A stretch of 64,000 nt of DNA from positions 310,001 to 374,000 of the forward strand of contig NZ_PEIB01000001.1 of NCBI RefSeq assembly GCF_004116385.1. Reading direction: 5' to 3'. The notes under the pieces are model-generated. The model worked only from the letters and a program-made list of their open reading frames with translations, was not told the origin of the DNA and made no database searches. A program made the position numbers and the translations under genes. Positions 19,173-27,808 of the stretch are shown here, piece after piece. Source of the DNA: Veronia nyctiphanis. Lineage in GTDB: Bacteria > Pseudomonadota > Gammaproteobacteria > Enterobacterales > Vibrionaceae. The stretch's first letter is position 1, and each line of letters opens with the position of its first letter.

Positions 19173-19589
19173 ATGGAATCGATAAAAGTTGAAGATTACA
19201 TGAATAAGCGGCCAGTGACATTTACGCCAGAGATGCCTCTCTCAGAGGCGATGGACAAAATATTAAAAACGCATCAGTCAGGTGCACCTGTCATTGATGA
19301 CAGGCACCAGATAGTAGGGTTCTTGTCTGAGCTCGATATGATTCAACAATTGCTCAAGGTCGGGTATTCCTGCCAGGACTCAAAGACAGTTGGAGACTGC
19401 ATGTACAAAGAAGTACTGTCAGTGTCACCCTACGACAACATTATGCGTCTCGCTGAGCAGATGGTTCCAACGAAACCTAAGGTTTATCCTGTGTGCGATA
19501 GTGGTAGGCTAGTGGGCTTAATTACACGTCGTGATATTTTGAGAGCGATAAGCACTCAGATAGGTGATGGATTTTTACATCCGGTATGA
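19173..19589 (+). CDS. Two-CBS-domain protein
   Basis: The 138-residue cytoplasmic protein consists of two CBS motifs. The first spans residues 8-60 ('YMNKRPVTFTPEMPLSEAMDKILK' to 'GFLSELDMIQQLL'). The second spans about 75-128 ('CMYKEVLSVSPYDNIMRLAEQM' to 'VGLITRRDILRAI'). Stand-alone CBS pairs bind adenine nucleotides and act as energy-state sensors for partner proteins; no partner is adjacent. GGGAGG lies 8 bases before the ATG. Function beyond nucleotide sensing is unknown. Confidence 0.9.
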   Translation: MESIKVEDYMNKRPVTFTPEMPLSEAMDKILKTHQSGAPVIDDRHQIVGFLSELDMIQQLLKVGYSCQDSKTVGDCMYKEVLSVSPYDNIMRLAEQMVPTKPKVYPVCDSGRLVGLITRRDILRAISTQIGDGFLHPV

Positions 19590-19610
19590 TTACCTCTTAG
19601 CGTTTAACCT

Positions 19611-19638
19611 AAAAAAGATGCGCATGCGCATCTTTTTT
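19611..19638. terminator. Bidirectional terminator between the CBS gene and the lipoprotein gene
   Basis: AAAAAAGATGCGCA and TGCGCATCTTTTTT form a perfect 28-base palindrome with A and T runs at either end, suiting both convergent genes. Confidence 0.9.
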
Positions 19639-19660
19639 GTCTCTCAAGGAGCATGAAAGG

Positions 19661-20214
19661 CTAGAAAAGGGCCTTGAGTAGCGAGCTCTTATCCTTTGGA
19701 ATAGGGATGTCGATGGTCTTTTTGATTGTTCGGTTTATTGGAAATGGACTGATATCCAGAAACCCTGAAGACAATGAAGGTTGACCATATATTTTTAATT
19801 CCACATCAACTGGGATGGACGCTTTTCCCAAAAGTACTTGCCTTGTCACCGCGCCGAGTGGCTTAAGCAATTCGTCATATCTGATTGTTGCAGGTATTTG
19901 AATATCAGATGTTTGATTGGCATTAAGGTTTATGTCGAGCTTTGAGCCCTGCACTAGTCGATTGCCTTCGACAAAAAGTTCATAATCGGCAAAAATTTCG
20001 TTCACACCGTATGCATTGGGATTTGCAGCTTCAACATTGAACACTGCTGTGACCTCTTGCGGTGTAACATTGGAAATATCGTAGTCTTTGTATGTGAAGG
20101 TTGGCTCCTCGAATTCCATTTTCTTGGCCATTTCGACTGCACTGTTCAGAGTTTTACACCCGGCTAAAGGCAATGCCAAAAGGATGATAGTAAGAAAGTT
20201 TTAATATACTGCAA
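19661..20214 (-). CDS. LEA14-like (WHy domain) outer lipoprotein, frameshifted near the start
   Basis: The main frame reads 'LALPLAGCKTLNSAVEMAKKM' and then a beta-sandwich of the water-stress/LEA2 type ('EVTAVFNVEAANPNAYGV', 'LFVEGNRLVQGSKLDINLNANQTSDIQIPATIRYDELL'). LAGC is a lipobox. The frame has no good start. Restoring one A in the four-A run (20199-20202) gives TTG CAG TAT ATT AAA AAC TTT CTT, that is MQYIKNFLTIILLALPLAGC. This is a complete lipoprotein signal beginning at 20214, with AGGA seven bases upstream. Proteins of this kind are periplasmic lipoproteins of unknown role. The start assignment is inference; the LEA14 fold is well supported. Confidence 0.8.
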
Positions 20215-20481
20215 GAGAGTGTCCTGTGTTGTAGTTAACGTTAAAGGTTAACTCTTGTTAATTCCGATATCCGTCATTTTATAGGCTCTGACGACACTCA
20301 ACCATCAACTTTTTTGTATTTAAACCTTGAATTGAAGACACTGTCCGGAAATGTTTGAGTTTATTGGTAACCGACTTTCGGGAATAGGAAAAAGAACACT
20401 TACCTTTCATTGATTCTATGTCGCATTGGCAGTTACTATCCGTTTATCTCGCCCATGCTCGTTAATAAGAACGCCTAATTC

Positions 20482-21827
20482 ATGTCTCCTCAAAAACACG
20501 CTAAATTTGTCACTGGATCAGTGATGAAACATATCAGCATTATGTCCGTATCGAGTGCAATCGGGCTGATGGCGATCTTTTTAGTCGATCTGCTTGATAT
20601 GTTTTTCATCAGTCTTTTGGGAGACCTTGATCTGACGGCAGCAATTGGCTTTGCTGGCATTGTGGTATTTTTTGCTACATCCATTTCTATAGGGACATCA
20701 ATTGCGATGGGGGCGATAGTCAGTCGCGCCATCGGAGCGGGTAAAAGAGATCATGCAAGGGAGATGACGGCAAATATTCTTCTGATCGCGCTTCTGGTCA
20801 GTATTTCTGTTGTTAGTATATTGTTGCTATCACTGGATACACTGTTGTCCGTTCTTGGTGCGACAGGTAACGTCGCCGAAAAAGCAAAAGATTATCTTGT
20901 GATCATGTTGCCCAGTGCGCCATTAGTGGCGATGGGGATGGCTGGAGCTTCTGCGTTGAGGGCGGTGGGAGATGCCAAGCGCTCAATGTCTGCGACACTA
21001 GCGGGTGGTTTTGCCAATGCCATTCTTGATCCGCTATTTATTTTCGGCCTTTCCATGGGGATTGAAGGCGCTGCCACTGCCACTGTCTTGTCGCGCGTTG
21101 TCTTGTTCCTTGTGGCAATGCGCGGTCTTGTGCGTGTACATGACTTACTGGCTATGCCATCAGGGAAGAGCTTCCTTACGGGGATGCCAAACATAGCCAA
21201 AATAGCGATTCCAGCGATTATCACGAATATGGCAACACCGATCAGCAATGCCATTGTCACCAGCCAGGTCGCACGTTTTGGTGAAGAGTTTGTTGCAGGG
21301 TTCGCCGTTATTGGTCGACTGATGCCAGTCTCTTTTGCGCTTATCTTCTCCCTCTCAGGCGCTGTTGGACCCATTATTGGACAGAATGTTGGGGCGGGGC
21401 AATTGCCAGGGTGAGAGAGACGGTTTACGAGGCGTTCAAATTCATGTCCGGATACTGTCTTATTGCCGCACTCATTCTCTATTTCGCTCAAAGCGCGATT
21501 ATCTCTGCGTTCAGTTTACATGGTGATGCAGCGTCAATGGTGTCACTATTCTGTACTTTCCTTGCCATTACATTTGTATTTAATGGCATGTTGTTTGTTG
21601 CCAATGCTGCGTTTAATAACTTAAGCAGACCTTCATGGTCGACCATGCTTAATATGGGGAAAGCGACTTTGGGAACCATCCCTTTTGTTTATATCGGAGG
21701 GAAGGTTGCTGGCACCCAAGGCGTACTGATAGGTAATGCGTTGGGGTCAATGGTATTTGGTGTTGTTGCTTATTGTTTCGTTCTGAGATTTATATCCCGT
21801 ATAGAAAAGGGAGAGAGTACGATTTAA
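20482..21827 (+). CDS. MATE-family multidrug/sodium antiporter (frameshifted in this sequence)
   Basis: The product is a twelve-helix membrane protein of the NorM/DinF type. The two homologous halves each open with a 'GSVMKHISIMSVSSAIGLMAIFLVDLLDMFFIS'-like helix pair, and 'GMAGASALRAVGDAKRSM' is the family's mid-protein motif. It would export cationic drugs or metabolites in exchange for sodium or protons. The first frame stops at 21412-21414. Adding one G to the GGGG run at 21396-21399 gives 'NVGAGAIARVRETVYEAFKF' and continues to 21827, for about 449 residues. There is no adjacent regulator. The substrate cannot be told. Confidence 0.9.
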
Positions 21828-22178
21828 TGGGCATTCATAAACTTGTCATTAACCATAATCTTATTCAATAAAAAACATATAGTTACGTTATTGTGATGCT
21901 GTTCTAATTTTGAAGGTGACTTGTCATGATTATGAACCCTATTGCTTTTAGTGATCAATAAATTATGATTTTAATCACGAATTAAGTATACTTACCCCCC
22001 GAAATTGTTCGGGCTATAGACGTTTTCATTCGTGTCACTGACTTCTCAGTGCGCTATATACCGACATCCGCAATCAACGACTATCGTCGATCATTCATGG
22101 GGTTTACTGGTCATTTGATATTCAGATCTTACATTTTTGTCTGTTTTCATGTCAGTTGCCTAGTCAGGAGGTTCATTA
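21828..22178 (+). other. Intergenic region upstream of dgkA-eptA
   Basis: These 351 bases have no convincing gene. CCCGAA..TTCGGG at about 21999-22014 makes a small hairpin that may end the MATE transcript. An FNR/CRP-like element lies at 21965-21978. CAGGAGG precedes the dgkA GTG. No clear PhoP or PmrA box, as might be expected for a lipid A modification operon, is apparent. Confidence 0.4.
21965..21978 (+). promoter_or_regulatory. Possible FNR-like site upstream of dgkA
   Basis: ATGATTTTAATCAC matches the FNR consensus TTGAT-N4-ATCAA with one mismatch in each half, and is a near-palindrome. It could equally be a degenerate CRP half-site pair. Weak evidence. Confidence 0.25.
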
Positions 22179-22547
22179 GTGAAACCGGGTCATACAGGCT
22201 TGTTGCGTATTCTTAAAGCCACAGGGTTTTCCATTCAGGGTATCAAGGCTGGATTTAAGCACGAAGCGGCCATTCGTCAGGAGTTTGTATTACTTGCTGT
22301 ATCGGTGATTGTGGCTGCGGTATTCGACTTCGATCTTACTGAAAAATGCTTGTTAGTCGGTTCAGTTATTTTCCTTTTGATTGTCGAGTTGCTTAATTCT
22401 GCGGTTGAAGCTGTGGTTGATCGCGTCGGGTCTGAGTTTCATGAGCTCAGTGGAAGGGCGAAAGACATGGGCTCAGCAGCTGTATTCTTTGCTCTGGTAC
22501 TCGTCGCAATGACGTGGTTCGTGATCTTTTATAGCCATTTCAGCTGA
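22179..22547 (+). CDS. dgkA: Diacylglycerol kinase DgkA
   Basis: DgkA phosphorylates membrane diacylglycerol to phosphatidate. The 122-residue protein has three membrane helices. Signature motifs are 'GIKAGFKHEAAIRQEFVLL' with the catalytic Glu and 'ELLNSAVEAVVDRVGSEFHELSGRAKDMGSAAV', the family's PROSITE-type block with conserved Glu, Asn and Asp-Met. It starts with GTG at 22179 behind CAGGAGG. It is 22 bp ahead of eptA. EptA releases diacylglycerol from phosphatidylethanolamine, so the pair makes a natural recycling unit. Confidence 0.96.
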   Translation: MKPGHTGLLRILKATGFSIQGIKAGFKHEAAIRQEFVLLAVSVIVAAVFDFDLTEKCLLVGSVIFLLIVELLNSAVEAVVDRVGSEFHELSGRAKDMGSAAVFFALVLVAMTWFVIFYSHFS

Positions 22548-22569
22548 AACTTGTGGTAGGAAAACTTAA

Positions 22570-24216
22570 GTGACAACAACGACTCAAAACGCCTCTTCGG
22601 CGAGCACTATGACGTCAATTCGTAATAAACTCTCGATATCCATGTCGACATTCATTGTGTCGATGTCATTCTATTTTGGCTTTGTCCTGAATTTCCCGGT
22701 GATCTCGGAAATTATGGCGGTGACCGCGAGTTCACATGGTGGATTCTTCGCTTACACATCGCCACTTCTTCTCACGTGTTTGTTTATTATCATATTTTCC
22801 GCACTTGCCATCCCGTACCTGTTCCGGCCTCTGTTTATTTTTATTACGCTGACATCAGGCGCTGCTTGTTTTGCCACGGCAAAATATCAGGTGATGTTCG
22901 ACTACTCGATGATGGAAAACATCTTTGAGACCAACACCAGCGAGGCGGCGTCGTACCTTTCTTTGAGCTCATTCCTTTATGTTTTCGCACTGGGTGTTGT
23001 TCCGTCATTGCTCATTGCAGTGGTGAAAATTAAGAAAGATAAACCACTGAGAAGCAGAGTGATTAGCCGTATGGCGATCCTCGCTGTTGCTGTTGTCGGT
23101 ATCGCAGGTATCGCTGGTGCCTATTACAAAGATTATGTATCGATGGGCCGCAATAACGTGCAAATTAAAAAGATGATTGTCCCGGCTCATATTTTTAACT
23201 CAGTCAAATATGGCTATAAAAAGAATTTTGAACCCAAGCTGCCTTACCGGGAGCTTGGTGACGACGCGACACTGATTCCCGCAGCAAATGGGAAACCGAC
23301 TTTAATGGTCCTTGTTGTTGGTGAAACCGCTCGCGCAATGAACTTTCATTACAATGGTTATGCCCGCGATACCAACCCCTACACCAAAGGCAAGGGCGTT
23401 GTGTCACTGGCTGATGTTAGTAGTTGTGGTACCTCGACCGCGCACTCACTGCCTTGTATGTTCTCAAAGCTTGAGCGAACGAACTATGAACGCCGCGTCG
23501 CTGACAGTCAGAGTAATGCGTTGGACATTATCAAAAAAGCGGGTGTCTCTATGACATGGGTTGATAATGACGGCGGTGATAAAGACGTTGCTAAGATGAT
23601 TGGAATGAAAGTGGTCAACGCATCATCTTCAAATAAGTTTTGTGATGGAATGACATGCTATGACGAAGTGTTGTTAGAAGATTTCGATAAGACAATCAAC
23701 GAAAACCAAGGCGACAAACTGATTTCATTGCATACCATAGGTAGCCATGGGCCAACATATTGGAAGCGCTACCCTGCAGAAATGACGAGGTTCACACCGA
23801 CCTGTGATCGAAGTGATATCGAAAATTGTACCGATGAAGAAATCGTCAACACCTACGATAATACGATTGCCTATACCGACTATTTCTTGAGTAAAGTGAT
23901 TGAGAAGCTTGAGAGTTATCAGGACAAGTACAACGTTGCGATGATGTATATTTCTGACCATGGCGAGTCATTGGGTGAAAATGGACTGTATTTGCATGGC
24001 ACACCATACATGTTCGCCCCGGCAGAACAAACACATGTACCATGGCTTATCTGGATGGGTGACGGTTATGCAGAAGCGAAAGGCGTCGATTACAACAGGC
24101 TTGTGACCCGTGCAAAGGAAGGGCAATTTTCACATGATAATCTCTTCCACAGTTTGATTGACTTCTTCGGTGTCGAAACGACGGAATTGGACAAAGCGAA
24201 AAGCGTTTTCAATTAA
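22570..24216 (+). CDS. eptA: Lipid A phosphoethanolamine transferase (EptA/MCR family)
   Basis: The enzyme moves phosphoethanolamine from phosphatidylethanolamine to lipid A at the periplasmic face, lowering its negative charge and polymyxin binding. The 548-residue product has five N-terminal membrane segments (DUF1705 region, to about residue 200) and a periplasmic sulfatase-like domain. That domain carries 'LVVGETARAMNF' (metal Glu), 'SSCGTSTAHSLPCMFS' (nucleophile Thr near 288), 'HTIGSHGPTY' and 'YISDHGESLGENGLYLHG' (metal Asp-His). Conserved cysteine pairs for disulfides are visible. It starts with GTG at 22570 just after dgkA. It is the chromosomal type of this family; nothing suggests a mobile mcr element. 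Confidence 0.95.
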   Translation: MTTTTQNASSASTMTSIRNKLSISMSTFIVSMSFYFGFVLNFPVISEIMAVTASSHGGFFAYTSPLLLTCLFIIIFSALAIPYLFRPLFIFITLTSGAACFATAKYQVMFDYSMMENIFETNTSEAASYLSLSSFLYVFALGVVPSLLIAVVKIKKDKPLRSRVISRMAILAVAVVGIAGIAGAYYKDYVSMGRNNVQIKKMIVPAHIFNSVKYGYKKNFEPKLPYRELGDDATLIPAANGKPTLMVLVVGETARAMNFHYNGYARDTNPYTKGKGVVSLADVSSCGTSTAHSLPCMFSKLERTNYERRVADSQSNALDIIKKAGVSMTWVDNDGGDKDVAKMIGMKVVNASSSNKFCDGMTCYDEVLLEDFDKTINENQGDKLISLHTIGSHGPTYWKRYPAEMTRFTPTCDRSDIENCTDEEIVNTYDNTIAYTDYFLSKVIEKLESYQDKYNVAMMYISDHGESLGENGLYLHGTPYMFAPAEQTHVPWLIWMGDGYAEAKGVDYNRLVTRAKEGQFSHDNLFHSLIDFFGVETTELDKAKSVFN

Positions 24217-24343
24217 TCTCCATTAACCAGTGGGGCACTTTCGGGCCCTGCTGGTTCTATTTACTTCCCCTCTGCTCCTGTTTTTTGTTCTGTCTCCTCG
24301 CTCCAATTTTTTTTCCCTACCGACGAATAAATCAAAAAAGGAT

Positions 24344-24375
24344 TTGACCTTAGAGTTAAGTCCAAGGTTTACACT
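24344..24375 (+). promoter_or_regulatory. MerR-family (ZntR/CadR-type) promoter and operator of zntA
   Basis: TTGACC (24344-24349) and TACACT (24370-24375) are 20 bp apart, the over-long spacing typical of MerR-type promoters. The spacer holds an imperfect dyad, ACCTTAGAGTT / AAGTCCAAGGT, matching zinc/cadmium regulator operators. Metal-bound regulator would untwist it to switch the gene on. No merR-type gene lies in the window, so the regulator must be elsewhere. Confidence 0.8.
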
Positions 24376-24407
24376 GAGCTCATAACAACCGAAACGTGGA
24401 GTTTACA

Positions 24408-26741
24408 ATGTCTAAACCTTGCTTATCATCGACGTGCAAAAACCCGAAACATACTCATGTGAAGAAGAATGAAGCTGTCTCTGTGCCTTCATCTGCCCAA
24501 CCTAGCTGCAGCATAGACAATTCTGAAATCCAATGTTCTTCGGCGGAATACCCCGATCCAGAAGAACCCGCTTCAGGTAAACGCTGCTGCAACTCTGAAG
24601 CAAATGGCAAACTTGAAGAACTAGGCAATCCAACCTTAAAGGCTTCAGAGCAGTGGAAGGTATCAAATATGGATTGCCCGAGTTGTGCGGGTAAACTTGA
24701 ATCTGCTGTCTCCAGTGTTGAGGGGGTGGCGAATGCGCGGGTCATTTTCGCCACAGAAAAACTTCGTGTTGATTTTCTCCCAGATGCAAACAGCCAACAG
24801 GTATCGGAGGACGTTAAACAGCAGGCTAACAAAGCCGGATTTCCCCTCTCAGCGATTGCCAAAAAAACTAAAAAAGAGCTAAAGCTGACATTTTGGCAGC
24901 GCGTCATTAAAGAATCCATATTGTTGAGTTTGATTTCTGTCATGGTGTTTGCGGCCATCTTGTCTGTGTGGATGCCCGAAACCGGACAAGCTCTATTTAT
25001 TGCTGCCACCGTTATTGGCTTATATCCCATTTTCAAAAAAGCCTTCAATCTTGCCAAATCAGGATCGCCTTTTTCCATTGAGATGCTGATGAGTATTGCC
25101 GCTATAGGTGCGTTGTATCTCGGTGAAAGTACCGAAGCTGCCATGGTTCTGGTGCTGTTTCTCATTGGGGAACGCCTTGAGGCGTATGCCTCCTCCCGAG
25201 CCAGAGACGGCATACAAGCACTGATGTCTTTGATTCCTGAAGAGGTGACTCGAATTGAGACCAATGGTCAGCGCGCGCGCGTGCCTATTGATGAATTGAA
25301 TCCGGGCGATACGATTGAAATTGCGCCGGGTGAGCGTTTGCCAGCTGACAGTGCTGTTCTCGATAGAGCAGCAAGCTTTGACCAGAGTGCGCTGACGGGA
25401 GAGTCAGTCGCCGTTGATATTGCCGTTGGCCAGAAAGTCATGGCTGGGTCTCTCGCCGTCGACCAGGTTGTGACGTTGACCGTCACTTCGCGTCAGGGAG
25501 AGAGTGCCATTGACCGAATCCTTAGCTTGATTGAAGAGGCGGAGTCGAGAAAAGCACCTGTTGACAGATTTATAGACCGATTCAGCCGCTGGTATACCCC
25601 GTTAATGATTTTGGTTGCGGCATTGGTTGTGGTTATTCCTCCTACTTTTTTCGCTGAAACATGGGATGTCTGGTTATATCGTGGATTGGCTTTATTGCTT
25701 ATCGCGTGTCCTTGTGCATTGGTGATATCGACACCCGCGGCGATTACTTCCGGGCTTGCTGCTGCCACGCGTCGTGGTGCTCTCATTAAGGGCGGAGCAG
25801 CGCTGGAGGCGTTGAGTAAGGTAGATGCTGTAGCATTTGATAAAACAGGTACCTTGACACAGGGTAAACCAGAAGTGACGGATATCATTGTGTGGAAAGG
25901 TGAGGAAGACGCCTTCCTCGCGAACGTATCTGGCATCGAGGTGGGCTCTCATCATCCTCTGGCTACTGCGCTGGTCTCTCACACAAAACAGCTTGGCATT
26001 ACTCCGCGACATGCTGAAAATCGAAACGCGCAGGCAGGCGAGGGGGTGTCGGGAAATGTTGATGGTAAGCATATTCAGGTTATTGCTTTAGATAAGTTAC
26101 CTGTGACGATGAAACTTACTCAAAAGAAACAATCAATCGCTGATGGTATTGCTGCGCAAGGCAAAACGGTGGCCATTGCGTACGTTGATCAAGAACCATT
26201 TGGCCTTATTGCATGGCGAGACGTGCTGAGGGAGGGGGCCCAATCATCAGTGTCCGCATTATCGCAAATGGGTATTCAGTCGATCATGCTGACCGGCGAC
26301 AACGCGACAGCTGCTTCGGCGATGGCCGGTAAACTTGGGATGGGCTTTCGTGCCAGCCTTTACCCTGAACACAAAGTGGCAGAGGTAGAGAAACTCGCGA
26401 GGCAGCAAACAGTGGCAATGATAGGTGATGGGATCAACGATGCGCCGGCAATGAAAGCCGCAACGGTTGGCATTGCTATGGGAAGCGGTACTGATGTTGC
26501 TCTTGAAACTGCAGATATTTCTCTTAGCCACAGCCGTATCGAAGATTTGCCTGAAGTGATAGGTTTGGCGAAAGCGACAATGTCGAATGTCCGTCAAAAT
26601 GTTGCTCTCGCAATAGGCCTGAAAGCTATTTTTCTCGTAACGAGTGTGGCTGGCATAACAGGCCTCTGGGTTGCCGTTCTTGCCGACAGCGGTGCGACTG
26701 CGTTAGTCACGATGAATGCGCTAAGGTTACTGAAAAAGTAG
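24408..26741 (+). CDS. zntA: Zinc/cadmium/lead-exporting P-type ATPase
   Basis: ZntA pumps divalent soft metals out of the cytoplasm. From the ATG at 24408 (GGAG just upstream) it has 777 residues. The first 80 are a Cys/His-rich tail ('CLSSTCKNPKHTHVKK', 'KRCCNSEANGK') ahead of one HMA domain with 'NMDCPSCAGKLESAV'. The core holds the membrane CPC motif ('IACPCALVIST', near residue 434), the phosphorylated Asp in 'FDKTGTLTQG' near 478, 'SHHPLATAL', and 'GDGINDAPAMKAA'. The order and CPC motif place it in the PIB-2 (Zn/Cd/Pb) class. The preceding MerR-type promoter agrees. Transcribed alone. Confidence 0.95.
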   Translation: MSKPCLSSTCKNPKHTHVKKNEAVSVPSSAQPSCSIDNSEIQCSSAEYPDPEEPASGKRCCNSEANGKLEELGNPTLKASEQWKVSNMDCPSCAGKLESAVSSVEGVANARVIFATEKLRVDFLPDANSQQVSEDVKQQANKAGFPLSAIAKKTKKELKLTFWQRVIKESILLSLISVMVFAAILSVWMPETGQALFIAATVIGLYPIFKKAFNLAKSGSPFSIEMLMSIAAIGALYLGESTEAAMVLVLFLIGERLEAYASSRARDGIQALMSLIPEEVTRIETNGQRARVPIDELNPGDTIEIAPGERLPADSAVLDRAASFDQSALTGESVAVDIAVGQKVMAGSLAVDQVVTLTVTSRQGESAIDRILSLIEEAESRKAPVDRFIDRFSRWYTPLMILVAALVVVIPPTFFAETWDVWLYRGLALLLIACPCALVISTPAAITSGLAAATRRGALIKGGAALEALSKVDAVAFDKTGTLTQGKPEVTDIIVWKGEEDAFLANVSGIEVGSHHPLATALVSHTKQLGITPRHAENRNAQAGEGVSGNVDGKHIQVIALDKLPVTMKLTQKKQSIADGIAAQGKTVAIAYVDQEPFGLIAWRDVLREGAQSSVSALSQMGIQSIMLTGDNATAASAMAGKLGMGFRASLYPEHKVAEVEKLARQQTVAMIGDGINDAPAMKAATVGIAMGSGTDVALETADISLSHSRIEDLPEVIGLAKATMSNVRQNVALAIGLKAIFLVTSVAGITGLWVAVLADSGATALVTMNALRLLKK

Positions 26742-26836
26742 TGAGTGAGAATTCGGTATAGTGTGCGGAGATGACTTACACCCCTTCAATTTAGTGATCT
26801 TCTCTGCATAATATTGAAATTGAAAACCAGTCAAAT

Positions 26837-26868
26837 GAGAATAAAGTGATTATTGTCACTTTATTCTC
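26837..26868 (+). repeat. Perfect 13-bp inverted repeat between zntA and udp
   Basis: GAGAATAAAGTGA (26837-26849) and TCACTTTATTCTC (26856-26868) flank a six-base loop. No T run follows, so it may be a weak terminator for zntA, an mRNA stabiliser, or an operator near the udp promoter. Purpose unknown. Confidence 0.6.
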
Positions 26869-26976
26869 GCGATATTGCCGTTAGTTTAGTCGTTTGTGAA
26901 ACGAGCCTGTTTAAGTGCACGCTGGATTCAGCCATCGCCCATCGAATGCAATGGCTGTTTTAATGGGAGAAAATTA

Positions 26977-27737
26977 ATGTCTGACACTGCAGTATTCCAC
27001 CTTGGCGTAACCAAAAATGATTTACAAGGTGCTGAGCTTGCCATCATTCCGGGCGATCCGGGCCGAGTGGAAAAAATAGCGAAGTTAATGGATGAGCCAG
27101 AATTTCTAGCCGCTCACCGCGAATACACCTCTTTCGTGCAAAACTCGACGGCAACCCTGTTGTTATTTGCTCGACGGGTATTGGTGGTCCATCAACCTCT
27201 ATTGCTGTGGAAGAACTTGCTCAACTGGGTGTGACATCTTTTCTGCGCGTCGGAACAACTGGTGCTATTCAACCGGGGATTGAACCGGGAGACATGATTG
27301 TTACCACGGCTTCTGTTCGTCTTGATGGTGCCAGCTCTCACTTCGCGCCGATGGAATTCCCTGCTGTTGCAGATTTTGATGTCGCAACAGCAATGAAAGC
27401 GGCCGCAGACGAATCTGGTGCTCGAGTATTTACTGGTGTTACCGCATCGAGCGATACTTTCTACCCGGGTCAGGAACGCTACGATACAGTGACGGGTCGT
27501 GTTGTTCGCCGTTTTCAGGGGTCAATGAAAGAATGGCAAGACATGGGTGTACTGAACTATGAGATGGAATCAGCGACGTTGTTGACCATGTGCGCAAGTT
27601 CGGGCCTGAGAGCCGGTTGTGTCGCTGGGGTTATCATTAACCGCAACAATACCGAAACACCTGATCACGAAACACTGGCTGCAACAGAAGCGCGCTCGAT
27701 CAAAGTGGTGGTTGAGGCTGCACGTAAACTGCTGTAA
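26977..27737 (+). CDS. udp: Uridine phosphorylase (frameshifted in this sequence)
   Basis: Udp cleaves uridine with phosphate to uracil and ribose-1-phosphate in pyrimidine salvage. The N-terminus [20 protein letters not shown] and '[14 protein letters not shown]' (phosphate loop) are typical. The later part carries '[19 protein letters not shown]', '[16 protein letters not shown]', '[13 protein letters not shown]' and '[12 protein letters not shown]'. At about 27138 one base is lost: 'TCGTGCAAAACTCGACGG' should probably read with an extra G, giving '[21 protein letters not shown]'. The repaired protein has 253 residues, normal for Udp. The start is the ATG at 26977 behind GGGAGAAA. Confidence 0.93.
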
Positions 27738-27753
27738 CTCATACTGTTCACAA

Positions 27754-27785
27754 TAAAAAAGCCGGACAAGTGTCCGGCTTTTTTA
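27754..27785. terminator. Bidirectional terminator between udp and the CARF-nuclease gene
   Basis: AAAAAAGCCGGACA and TGTCCGGCTTTTTT form a strong stem with A and T runs on either side, able to end both convergent transcripts. Confidence 0.9.
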
Positions 27786-27808
27786 TCTCTGAGACCTTCG
27801 ATAAGCCA

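Noticed and set aside
22570-24216. Mobile mcr-type colistin resistance gene
   Set aside because: No insertion sequence or transposon ends flank it, and it is in operon with dgkA within core chromosomal genes.
24455-25264. A 269-codon open frame on the minus strand
   Set aside because: It is the antisense of the well-supported zntA gene; the translation is shadow-like and has no ribosome-binding site.
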